This document shows, in pieces, positions 1-9,145 of a stretch of DNA of 64,000 nt (its first letter is position 1; each line of letters starts with the position of its first letter). The notes beneath the pieces are model-generated. The model ran no database searches. It was not told the origin of the DNA and saw nothing but the letters and a program-made list of their open reading frames with translations. The DNA is from Cafeteria roenbergensis (Eukaryota; Sar; Bigyra; Bicosoecida; Cafeteriaceae). The position numbers were made by a program, and so were the translations under genes. The DNA is taken from contig VLTN01000028.1 in NCBI GenBank assembly GCA_008330645.1, positions 310,001 to 374,000 on the forward strand. Reading direction: 5' to 3'.

Positions 1-1127
1 ACGCCGCCGCCCTCAGCCTCGCCCTCCTCAGGCCCGGCGGCGCGTCCGGCTCGCACGACATCCCACGGGCCGATCTGCTGCGGGAGCTGCGCGCCAGCGT
101 GCAGCGGTCGAAGCGGCACCTGGACGGGCTGCTGCTGTGGGGCAAGGCGAGCGCCAATGCGGCGGCGGACGTGGTGCCGGCGGCGTGGGGGCGGCTGGAC
201 GACGCGTGGGGCCGTCGGATCTGTGGCGGGTTCCGCGGCGAGACGGCGGCGTCGGGCCGTCGCCTGAGCGTGAGCGTGTGGCCGGAGGCACCGCCGGTCG
301 GAGGTGCTGCCGGTCCGTGGCCTATGAGGTGCAAAGGTTGCTCGCTACCTGGCCCCAGCACGGCGTGGCACTCGACGGTCTCCGGGCCGTCGCGCGTGAG
401 GTGCAGGGCAGTTCATCCGCTCCCGTGGCTGGTGCCAGCCTCAGGCATCGTCGGGGCAGGCCACCTGGAGGTGCTGGCCGACCACGACCGGCTGCTGGCT
501 GTTTGCCGCAACGCGGTGTCGTTCGCGTTCAGCCAGGAGCCATCAGCCAGGACGAGAGCTGAGCGCCCGAGCAGCTGCCCAGCGTGCGGAGAAGTGCAAG
601 TGGCCGCTTGGGTCGAGCTGCAGTACCTGCAGCCCACGCGCACTGCTGTGCCGCGGGCTGGCTCGTCGGCCAGCACAGCGTGCAGCACGCCACGCGCTGC
701 CCGTGTCGCTCCGGCCGCGGCTGGGCCGTTGCGGGCAATGTCAGCGGAGACGCAGGAGCTGGACGTGACGGAGGCGAGCGACAATCCTGACGAGGGCACC
801 AAGGCGCGGACTCACTCTCGCTTCCCAGCAGCACCTGGCCTCGACGTACCGCTTGGGGCTTCCGTTGGGGCTACTCTTGTCGTTGCCGTGGCGGACGACG
901 GCCCTGGCCTGGACCCCGAGACCGTCGCTTCGGGCCGTGTCTTCGATCCCTTCTCTGCACGCCGTGGCACCTCCACGGCGCTTCCAACAGATTTGGGAAT
1001 GGCAGTTGTCAAGAGCGTGGCGGCCGCCATGGGAGGGCACGTGACCGTGTCGAGCAGGCTAGGCGTCGGAACTGTTGTGCACGCCCGGATTCCCGTGCGT
1101 GTCAGGCGCAAGCCCAGGGAAGATTGA
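1..1127 (+). CDS. Histidine kinase-type ATPase domain protein, 5' end outside window
   Basis: The frame is open from the left edge to TGA at 1125-1127, so the gene enters from outside. The C-terminal part reads as a HATPase_c domain. An N-box (DHDRLLAVCRNAV) lies near nt 480-520, a G1 box (DDGPGLD) near 894-914, an F-box (FDPF) near 942-953, and a G2-like stretch (DLGMAVVKSV) near 993-1020. The tail GGHVTVSSRLGVGTVVHARIP is typical of the last beta strands. Upstream, LLRELRASVQRSKRHLDGLL could be the end of the dimerisation helix, but its phospho-His is not certain. No receiver domain follows before the stop. The family autophosphorylates a His and passes phosphate to response regulators. The G2 box is weaker than GLGL, so catalytic competence is open. 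The middle (nt 250-440 and 560-800) is low in family signal and may hide introns. Confidence 0.72.
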   Translation, partial: AAALSLALLRPGGASGSHDIPRADLLRELRASVQRSKRHLDGLLLWGKASANAAADVVPAAWGRLDDAWGRRICGGFRGETAASGRRLSVSVWPEAPPVGGAAGPWPMRCKGCSLPGPSTAWHSTVSGPSRVRCRAVHPLPWLVPASGIVGAGHLEVLADHDRLLAVCRNAVSFAFSQEPSARTRAERPSSCPACGEVQVAAWVELQYLQPTRTAVPRAGSSASTACSTPRAARVAPAAAGPLRAMSAETQELDVTEASDNPDEGTKARTHSRFPAAPGLDVPLGASVGATLVVAVADDGPGLDPETVASGRVFDPFSARRGTSTALPTDLGMAVVKSVAAAMGGHVTVSSRLGVGTVVHARIPVRVRRKPRED

Positions 1128-1283
1128 CAATGCCCATGTAGCCATTTTCGTTCGACCCCCAGCTATGTGTGTGTTGCGCGTGCCCGCGCAAGAGCCACGA
1201 TCTGCACCGGGCGTGTTCTCCCGCTATTGGCGAAACCAAAGGCATGCAGCCACATCCGCCGCACGCATGTCGTCCACCAACAC

Positions 1284-1970
1284 TCAAGCCTTGATGGTCT
1301 CGAGGATGTCGGAGTCGCCGGCATCCATGACGGTCATCACGGAGCAACGGTACAGCTTCTTGCAGGCAGTGCCGAGGAGGTTGTTGTCACCCGCGAACTG
1401 GTGCACGCCGGACTTGGACAGCATGGCGTAGTACTCGAGCTCGGACCGGCGGAGGGGCGGGCAGTTGTTCGAGATGATCACAAGCTTGGCATCGCCCTGC
1501 GGAAAGGCAAGAAAGGGGCATCGCGCGATACGACGAGTGAGCAGGCGCCACGAGCTCAGCGCAGGTCTTGCAGCAGGCCTCGCTCGCTAGCAGTCTCCGC
1601 CCGAGTCTGGCCACCCAGGCCTCCAGGAAGGGCAGCCATCTCATCCCGGAACACCGGCCAGTCCAGCTAGCCCAGCCGCGCGCGCCAGAACCAGTGGAGG
1701 AACGCACCGTGCGCAGCGCCTTGAGGGTCTGCTTGTAGCCCATGGCATAGCGGCCAGACTTGATCACAAGCTGGATGCGGGAGTTGATCGACTCCTGGCT
1801 CTTCTTCTGCGGTACCCCAGGAAGCCAAGGGAGCGGGCGGGGCGTGACCAGTGGCTCCGGGCGGCCGCACAGCAGCGGGGGTTCTGCAGCAGTGCGAAGG
1901 CAGGTCGCCGGCGCGAGGCAGCGCCGCCCGTGCAGGCCGTTCCCGGACTCACGGACTTCTTCGAGGGCAT
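1284..1970 (-). CDS. RPL30: 60S ribosomal protein L30 (eL30), three exons
   Basis: Model: complement(join(1284..1496,1708..1806,1953..1970)), 109 aa, close to the usual 105-115. Exon 1 is six codons (MPSKKS) followed directly by GTGAGT. Exon 2 begins [10 protein letters not shown] and carries [16 protein letters not shown]. Exon 3 has the family core [17 protein letters not shown], then TGVH-like [10 protein letters not shown] and ends [11 protein letters not shown]. All three parts match the eukaryotic L30 order without gaps and every junction is in phase 0. The protein is a structural component of the large ribosomal subunit. It is divergent to the hydratase gene, whose start lies 386 nt upstream. 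The only weak point is the very short first exon, which is supported by a Met start, basic residues and a consensus donor. Confidence 0.93.
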
Positions 1971-2356
1971 CTGCGGGGAAGGGACGGCAAAAGCAAGGGT
2001 ACGCATGCGCGCAAACGTCGCGGCAGCTTGCCTGGCGCGCGCGGCGGGGCCAAATGCGGGGCGAGAGACTGCAGAGCGGCTTGCGAGCCCCTTGCGCTCC
2101 CTCTCCCCCCCCGACCAAGAGCCAGGCCTCCCAACCAGCTCCATGCTTCGCAACGCAGCGCCGGCCTCGGGCACGCACCCTTGCAACGACGGTGCCACCG
2201 GGCAGGAGAACACGGTGCGAGTCGGCTGCAGTCACAGTCAAGGCCGCGCTCTGGAACGACGTCGGCGCCACCCGGCGGCCGGCCATCTGCCGGCCACCTG
2301 CGCCGGCACAGCAACCCCACTCGCAGTGCGCGCGAGTCCCCACCGGACGGAACGAG
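1971..2356. promoter_or_regulatory. Divergent intergenic region between RPL30 and AUH-like gene
   Basis: 386 nt separate the two start codons and must hold both promoters and 5' UTRs. No TATA box or clear repeated motif was seen. The stretch is GC-rich with C-runs near 2101-2113. Confidence 0.5.
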
Positions 2357-3559
2357 ATGCTTGCCCGCCAAGCTGCGCGCCGTTGCGCCGCCCTTTCCCG
2401 GGCCACGCACAGCACGCTGGCTCGCGGCATTGCGACGCACGTTATGGGCGAGGAGTTCAAGTGCTTTCGCCTCGACGGCGACGATGAGGGTGAGGCCGAC
2501 GGCAACGGCAACGTCCGGCCGCATCGCCTCGACTTGGCCTGTTGGCTTCTGGACAGCCGGTTCGGTGGGAGGCCGAGTTTCCGGCTGCAGCGAAAGGGGG
2601 GCGCCAGCGACGGAGCCTGATCCTTTCTCCGCGTTCGAACCTTGAGTGCGATTTGTGACTGCGCGCAGGCGTGGCGGTCTTCACAATGGACCGTCCCAGC
2701 GCTCGCAACGCGCTCGGTCGGCAGATGATGAAGGAGGTTCGTTCGAGGCCGCGAGCGCCTCTTGCGCGGGTTCTTGGCACCGTGGCTGCAAGCTGGCCTC
2801 AGCTCGCTGGTGCAAAGCAGCCGCGCTCGCGCTCGCCAACCTGACCTGCGCGAGTCCTGCCCCGTGTGAGAGCTGTTGCAGATGCGAGAAGCCCTCCAGT
2901 GGGCGGAGTCCTCGTCCGAGGTTCGCGTGGTGGTGCTCGAGTCAGCGGTGGAGCGAGTATTCTGCGCAGGCGCCGACCTGAAAGAGCGGGCTACGATGAC
3001 CCCCGAGGAGGCGCAGGCCTTCGTGAAGGGCCTTCGTGACGGCTTCAGCGCGCTGGCAGCGGCCCGCATGCCCACGATCGCGGCGATTGAGGGGGCCGCT
3101 CTGGGCGGGGGGCTGGAGCTGGCCATGTCTTGCGACCTGCGAGTGGCTGGCGATGCGGCCATGGTGGGGCTGCCTGAGACCGGCCTGGCCATCATCCCGG
3201 GTGCAGGGGGAACGCAGCGCCTCCCGCGCCTGGTTGGGCAGGCAAGGGCCAAGGAGCTGATCTTCACCGGCCGGCGCGTCGGGGCCGAGGAGGCCTTGCA
3301 GCTCGGCATCGTGGAGTTTGCCGTTGAAAAGGGGGCGGCGAGGGACAGGGCGGTGGCCCTCGCGCGGTCCATGCTGGATAAGGGCCCCGTGGCGCTGGGT
3401 GCTGCCAAGAGCGCCATCGACGGCGGCGCGGGCCTGCCGATCGAGCAGGCGATGGCCAAGGAACGCGCGGCGTACGACATCGTTCTTGGCACCAAGGACA
3501 GGCTGGAAGGCCTGGCCGCGTTCAAGGAGAAGCGCAAGCCCGTGTACCGCGGCGAGTGA
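2357..3559 (+). CDS. AUH: Mitochondrial AUH-type enoyl-CoA hydratase (methylglutaconyl-CoA hydratase family)
   Basis: Model: join(2357..2489,2669..2736,2882..3559), 292 aa, three exons with closing phases. The N-terminus [19 protein letters not shown] is Arg/Ser/Ala-rich without acids and fits a mitochondrial presequence. The crotonase fold follows: [13 protein letters not shown], the oxyanion-hole segment [11 protein letters not shown], and [14 protein letters not shown]. The two catalytic glutamates of enoyl-CoA hydratases are in place at E146 (GGGLE) and E166 (GLPET), 20 residues apart as in the family. [16 protein letters not shown] and the C-terminus [22 protein letters not shown] resemble animal AUH. 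AUH hydrates 3-methylglutaconyl-CoA in leucine breakdown. A general short-chain enoyl-CoA hydratase role cannot be excluded, but DLKERA and the C-terminus favour AUH. Confidence 0.93.
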
Positions 3560-4043
3560 TCGAGCTCTCGCGGTCCGAGTCGCTCTGTGCGTCGGGAACG
3601 GTGCGCCAAGCGCCGCGGCGCGCGTGGCGAGCCCGCCTTTTGCACGGCTCGCCACGCGAGGAGGACATTCCGGAGATGCCGGGAAGCGCGGCGTTGGCTG
3701 CCGCAGTGGCTGGTGCGGGGCCAAGCTCGACGCCACAGCCGGCGGCCGACGCGTTGTGTGTTCCGCACGCAAGCGCCAAACTTGCAAGCGCCTCGCTCCG
3801 CCCCCTAAGCATTCCTCATCGCTGGTCTGAAGCAAGAGGCTCACGACGGCCACATGCCGCAGCGGACACCAGTTTCGCCCCTCCCTTCCCCTGTCAGCCA
3901 CGGCCTCCACAAGCGGCCGGCAAAAACAGCAACCGCGCTCTGCGCGAAATTCCGCCGCGCTTGCAGCCGTGCACTCTCCGACCGCCGGAGCACACAGCGA
4001 CACCCGCCCCCGCCTCCACAACCGGGAAGGCACGGCAGCAATC
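3560..4043. other. Intergenic, no feature seen
   Basis: 484 nt between the AUH-like stop and the start of the next plus-strand gene. It must contain the 3' UTR of one and the promoter of the other. No gene, tRNA or repeat was recognised. Confidence 0.5.
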
Positions 4044-6224
4044 ATGGCGTCGTACAAGCCGCAGGGAAACCTGCGAGGTGACAGCCTGCGCGCTCTGGTT
4101 GGCAGGTGAGCACCGTGTCGGGCGGCGCTGGACCCCGCTCAACGTGGCCGCTGCTCAGGGCCTGCGGCCCAGCCCGAGAGTGCCCCGCCCGCGCCGGCTG
4201 CCGAGGCTCTGTGCCGGTTCCCCTCCCTGCGCGAGGCGCATCGCAGGCCGCTTGTGCCCTTCTTCGACGAGCAGTCAAACGTGAACGAATCGCTGCAGGA
4301 AGACAAGTGAGTTCTTCGGCGCCGGCCCAGGGCCAGGTGTGGCGGCCGCCCTCAGACCGGGCCGGCCTCCGAGCAAGGGGCGCACGCGGCCATGGCTGAC
4401 GTGCCCTCGCTCTGCTGCGAGGCAGGCGTCCCCGGCGAGGGAGCGCTGAAACGGCGGCTGAACGAACGGTAGTTTTTTTGGTGGCTGGTCCGCTCCTCGT
4501 GCTGGCCCGGGCCGTTCCGGCGCAGCAGCTGCCATGCGTCAGCATGCGGTCGCGGCTTTTTGCCCCCTTGTCGTTTGCCTTGCAGGCAATCTGGCTCGGC
4601 TGGCCTTGCGGTGCCGGTGCGGGAGTTCACGAAAGAAGGCTACTTTGAGCCTGCGCAGCTCGTCCGCTCCAGCGCCGAGGTCGAGCCCAAGCCGGAGCGC
4701 GCTCGGTCAAGGGCATCCCCCATTGTTTCCCCCAGTCTTCCCGCCGAGGCTGCCGCCCGGCATGTTGCGGGTGCGTCAGGCTCACCCCTGATTCCCCCTT
4801 CGGTTGGCCGCTCAGGTCCGTCCGGCAGCTTGCTCCTCACCCCGTCCATGGTGATGCGGGCCAAGGCGCCCAAGGGCGCTGTCACCGCTCCCGCCGGCGG
4901 ACGTTCGGCGTCGGCTGCCGCAGGCACGCGGGGCAGCCTCGAGGAGCTCGCGCCGTCAGTGCGCATGCTCTTTGAGTCAACGGCCGCGGGCGTGCTGCCT
5001 TCGGCGCAGGCAGCCGGCCAGGCGCACACCCCCACCTCTGGAACGCGCACAGCGTCTGCACGACCTGCCAAGGCTGCAGCGGGGAGCAGAAAGCAAAAGG
5101 GCGGGGAAGCAGCGCCTGCCCCAGCAGAGCCGCCCGGCGGCAAGGGCAAAGGCACGGCAAGTGCCCATGCCGCGCCGTCTGTTGCCCGCAAGAAGTCGAA
5201 AACGGCGGCGAAGCCGCGGACTGACGGCACTCCGTCCGCCAAACCTCGTCGATCGTCAGCCGGCTCGCCCCCGTCCTCTAAAGGCAAGCAGGGCAAGAAG
5301 AAGCACGACAAGCGCAAGACCCAGAGCGGCCCCGGCGGAACTCCAGCATCTGCCGCCCAGGCCAGCGCCGGGAGCGGTGTCTCCGGCTCGACCAGCGCGT
5401 CCTTTGCCTGGTCGGCCTTCCAGGCGGCCCCTGACGCGGAGTGCCTGCCGCTGCCCGACCTTGCAACCGGCTTTGCGACCAGCGCCAGTCCAGCTGCAGG
5501 ATCTGCGTCCGCGCCCGTGGAGCCTGCGCCCGCGGGGGCTCGCGCCGCAGCGCCTGTGGCGCCGCCCGTGACCCCCCCTGCCCCGGCGGCCAAGGCCCCT
5601 CGCGACCCCTCCCCGCTGCCCGACAAGGGCCCCACTCCCGCCCTCTCTCGAGCAACGGCTGGCAACGCCCTCATCGCCCACGGGGTGCCCTCAGCCCAGC
5701 CGCTGCGCAGGAAGGGCCGGCGCGCGACCGGCACTCCGGCCGCGGCCACCACCCCCGCATCACCGGCAACCCAACCGGCTCCGGTGCCAGCACCGGCGGC
5801 CGCGGCCCCGGTGCCGCCACCCGCACCGACGCGCCCCTCGGCCCGCTCGGGCACCGCCCCCGCCCCCGCAGCCTCCTCCCCCTCCTCCTCCCCCTCGGCC
5901 GCGACTGGAGGCGGCGCCACGCCCAGCACCGCAGAGGCGGCCAGCCCCGCCGCACCCGCCTCTGGTCAATCCCGCACGCTCGTGCCGACTCATCGACTCG
6001 TGCCTTCAGCTCTCAAGCGCCGCGTCCGCAAGCAGCCGGCGGCATCGTCCAGGGCGGCCGCGCCGAGGCAGCCCTCCCAGCCAGCCGCGCCGGCCTCAAC
6101 GGCGCAGCCCAAATCTGCAGCGCCGCCTGCCGCGGCCGCCGCTGCGCAGCCATCGTCCCCCACCGACCCGTCGGCTGCCGCCGCCACCGCTGCCCTGTGC
6201 GCCCTCTTCAAGATCGGCCAGTGA
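4044..6224 (+). CDS. Ala/Pro/Ser/Lys-rich protein of unknown function, three exons
   Basis: Best model: join(4044..4077,4159..4306,4586..6224), 606 aa. The start MASYKPQGNLR is followed after 34 nt by a GTGACA donor; phases then close through ALCRFPSLREAHRRPLVPFF in exon 2 and VREFTKEGYFEPAQLV in exon 3. The first ~130 residues look foldable and may be the conserved part. From about residue 130 onward the protein is disordered, rich in Ala, Pro, Ser and Gly, with basic Lys-rich patches near residues 260-320 (for example KGKQGKKKHDKRK), and ends CALFKIGQ. Basic, disordered composition would suit a nuclear or nucleic-acid-binding protein, but I recognise no domain. The exon 1 donor is the weakest choice; another GTGAGC donor at 4107 does not keep the frame. 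Confidence 0.6.
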
Positions 6225-6809
6225 CGAGCGCGCAACGGCCTCTTGGGCCAACAATGCACACCCGCCTGGCTGAGCCCGGCGCCGCCCTGGCCCCGATTGA
6301 ACGATGGCGGGCACTGCCCCCACTGACTTTCGCCTGTGACGCAAGCCCTCTCCGCACCCCGCACCAGCCCTGGAGCGCCCTCTGGGCCTCCCACTCCACG
6401 CGCCGCCCCCCCCCCCCCGCCCCTTTGACAAACGGACGGGCACAGCGACCCCATTTGCGCTGCCGACACGGCGCAGGTGGCGCGCGCTCCGACGAGTGCG
6501 TGTGTGTCGCCATCGCTGCGGGTGTTGCGTTTGACGAATCAGGCTGCTGAGACGCTCGGCAAACCCACCGAGCCAGCGTGAGCGAGACGAGCAAAGAACA
6601 AGCGAGGGCACGCACGCAAAACCGGCGCGCTTTCGCGGCAACCATGCATGCGAAGCCGAGCGCGAGACGAATATGCAAAAACAGGAAAAACAAGCGCAGG
6701 AGGGCGCCGCCCAGATTGCGGCAGCTTGCTGGGCTCGAGACGAGGACGAGCTCGCGCCAAATGGAGGCGGGCACATGGGGAGGCGCCTGCAGGACCAGCA
6801 CGAAGCCGT
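6225..6809. other. Intergenic between convergent genes
   Basis: 585 nt between two convergent stops. There is a C-run at about 6409-6418. No coding, RNA or mobile-element signal was recognised; it probably holds two 3' UTRs. Confidence 0.45.
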
Positions 6810-8594
6810 TCAGCTCGCCGGCGGCGGGGGCGGGACCACCTGCGCAGAGGACGCAGGTTCCGGGATTCGACTGGCCCGGCCCTCCCGCGAGGCGTCAGCA
6901 GGTGGTGGAGGTGGCGGGTGCGGAGCGGAAGACGCGTCTGGTACGCCCTCCTGCTGCGCCGCTGGCGGGAGCTGCCGAGGCGGCGGGGGGGGCACAATGG
7001 CGGCGCTCCCTCTTGCCGCGGCGGGAAGCTGCCGCCTGAGCCGTCCATCTCGGTTGGCGGGACGGGACGCCCTGAGTGCCCGGAGGCCGAGCGCGGGGTT
7101 GGCTTGGGAGAATGGCGCCGTCGCGGTGGATGCAGACCTCGGGCGAGACGCCACGCGCAGGCTGGCCGATGGCTGCCGAAGTGGCTGCGAGGCTCGTCGG
7201 GCCCCGCTTGCGCCGGCTGCCACGGCGCCTGACCTCGCGCCGAGGGCTTCCTGAGACTCTCGCAGGCTCAGCTCCATCGCCCGCTGCAGCGCGGCGCGGG
7301 TCGCTGGGTCGGCGAGCCACGGGTCGACGCTCTCCATCTGCCTGGGCGCCTCGAGGCGGCTTCTCGTGCGCTGTTGCTCGTGGCGCTGTCTGGCGCCGAG
7401 TGCGTCAACATCAACGAGGCAGCCGGCGCAGCGAGCGACCCCTCGCCAGCAGCGGTTGCATGCGCCACCGCAGCAGGCGCCGAGCAGGCAAGGTGCTCTT
7501 GGATTGCGGCACAGCACGTCGCAGCATGCGCCCGCCAGCCTGCAGCGCGATGAGAGGGCGCAGTTGCCCTCCCCGCGGCGGCCAGAGCACCCCAGGGCCA
7601 TGCGCTGCGCATGGCAGCGGCCTGCAGTGCCGCCGTCCAAGCAGCAGGCGCTGCCCAAGCGATAGCAGCAGAACCGGCTGCAAGGCAGCGTGACGATGAA
7701 CACCCCGTCGAGCGTGCCGAGGCGGCAGCAAACAACGTCCCCGCAGCGGAGGCATGCGCAGTCCATTCGCGCGCAGCACGACCCCGACCGGCCCCTGCGA
7801 CGGGGAGCGCAGCAGCCGCAGACGCCGCAAGCGCAGGCGCCGCCCAGCCACCCGCAACACGCGCCGCACGGCTCCTGCCCTTGCGAAGTCATGTGGTTAA
7901 GGCACAGAGTCACCGTGGCGATCGCCATGATGAGGCTGACGATCCCAAAAAACGAGACTGGCACCAGTGACGAGCTGAGCACAGGTCTGGCCAAAGATAC
8001 CGCCGGCTCGGCGCCGGAACTGTGTGTGTCAAACCAGCACAGCTGGTACAGGCCCTGCTTGGACCGCTTGCGGAGTGTGGCCAGCTGGCGCTCCGCTTCC
8101 TCCTGCGTGGAGAACTCGCCCAGCCGGCCGGTCCGCGCCACAACAGGAATCGTGCCTTGCCCTCCCCCTTGCTTCACCTCGCTCAAGCTTTCGGGCGCCG
8201 ACACGGCGTTGTCGCGAGGCAAGGAGCCACCGATGCGGAGTGCCATTTGGTAGTCCACGCCGTAGCAAAAAGTGTCGGTCAGCCTGCGTCGAGCGGGCGG
8301 CGGCAAAGACAGCAAAACCGCTTGAGCTCAAACGATAATGTCGGACGACTCCATCCAGAGAGTCTGTTGCGCCCCCTGCAGCCCGCGGTGCGCGCGCAGG
8401 GGGCACGCGCCGACGCAAAGTAGGCAGTCTCACTGGCACGAGGTGTCCTTCTCGCCGGGCCGCCTGACCCCGTAGCAAATTTCGCGCGTGCAAGCAAAGC
8501 CAGACACGTCGCCATCGACCACGGAGCAGGCAGCGGCGACCACGCCGAAGGCGTCTTGCGTGTCCAGAATGAACGCGACAGAATACACCGCCAT
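6810..8594 (-). CDS. Two-TM protein with long Cys-rich region and a ubiquitin-interacting motif
   Basis: Model: complement(join(6810..8283,8434..8594)), about 544 aa. Exon 1 starts MAVYSVAFILDTQDAFGVV, a hydrophobic segment (signal anchor), followed by a loop with four Cys. After a 150-nt intron (GTGAGA...CGCAG, phase 2) exon 2 continues DTFCYGVDYQMALRIGG, then a second strong TM segment (VPVSFFGIVSLIMAIATVTL). The loop ends LYQLCWFDTHSSG and probably lies outside the membrane. After TM2 comes about 150 residues with some 30 Cys (for example GGACACGVCGCC), then PATRAALQRAMELSLRESQE, a good UIM, and a Pro-rich tail. UIMs bind ubiquitin, so a role in membrane protein ubiquitin handling is possible, but no RING pattern fits cleanly. 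An unrecognised intron inside the Cys-rich part cannot be ruled out. Confidence 0.55.
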
Positions 8595-9145
8595 GACCGC
8601 CCAGGAGACTCTGCGGCGCGCGGGGCACGCGGCAGGGGCTGGCAGGTCGGGATGAGGGGCGCGGCCTTGGCGTTGCGTGCGATTCGCCCGGCAATGCAAT
8701 TGCGACGGCGGCAACCGCGCTTTCTCACACGGTGCAGAGACAAGGCAGCTTCACCGCCAGCGGCAGGCGCCCCGTGAGTTGTTCGCGGCAGCTGAGCCGG
8801 TCCGGAGGCTCCGAAGTCCCAGCTGGCGTGGCCCATGGGCGCGCCGTTTGCGGCATGGCGACAGCCGCCCAAGAGCAAGAGCGTTCGCCGTGGCTGGGCC
8901 GGACCACGCGCCTTTGGCGCTGCCCGCGGGGAGTTCACGAGCCCTCTTACAGCGGGGCGACTGACAAGTGCCGATGATCCGGCAGGCCGCTCCACAGCGC
9001 GCAGCGCAGGCCTTGCGCTGCCGGCACAGCGTTGACGCCACTGGTTGTTCTTGCTCTGCAGCGGCGCCGAGGAGAAAAAGGCCGTGCAATGCTTGCAGCG
9101 GCGCCCGCGGCCCCACACGGCCCGGGCGGCGGGAGGCACCCAGCC
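8595..9145. promoter_or_regulatory. Divergent intergenic region
   Basis: 551 nt between the start codons of the TM/UIM gene (minus) and the flavin monooxygenase (plus). It should contain both promoters. No specific site was recognised. Confidence 0.45.

Noticed and set aside
2625-2650. Possible tRNA T-loop (GTTCGAACC)
   Set aside because: Lies in an intron of the AUH-like gene and lacks stem pairing.
1387-3768. 793-residue open frame on the minus strand
   Set aside because: It lies antisense to the AUH-like gene. Only a small internal part (RPL30 exon 2) is real; the rest is Arg/Ser-rich with no family signal.
4640-5929. 429-residue minus-strand frame opposite the Ala/Pro-rich gene
   Set aside because: It mirrors the low-complexity plus-strand gene. 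The plus strand has a Met-start exon and closing splice phases, while the minus frame has none.
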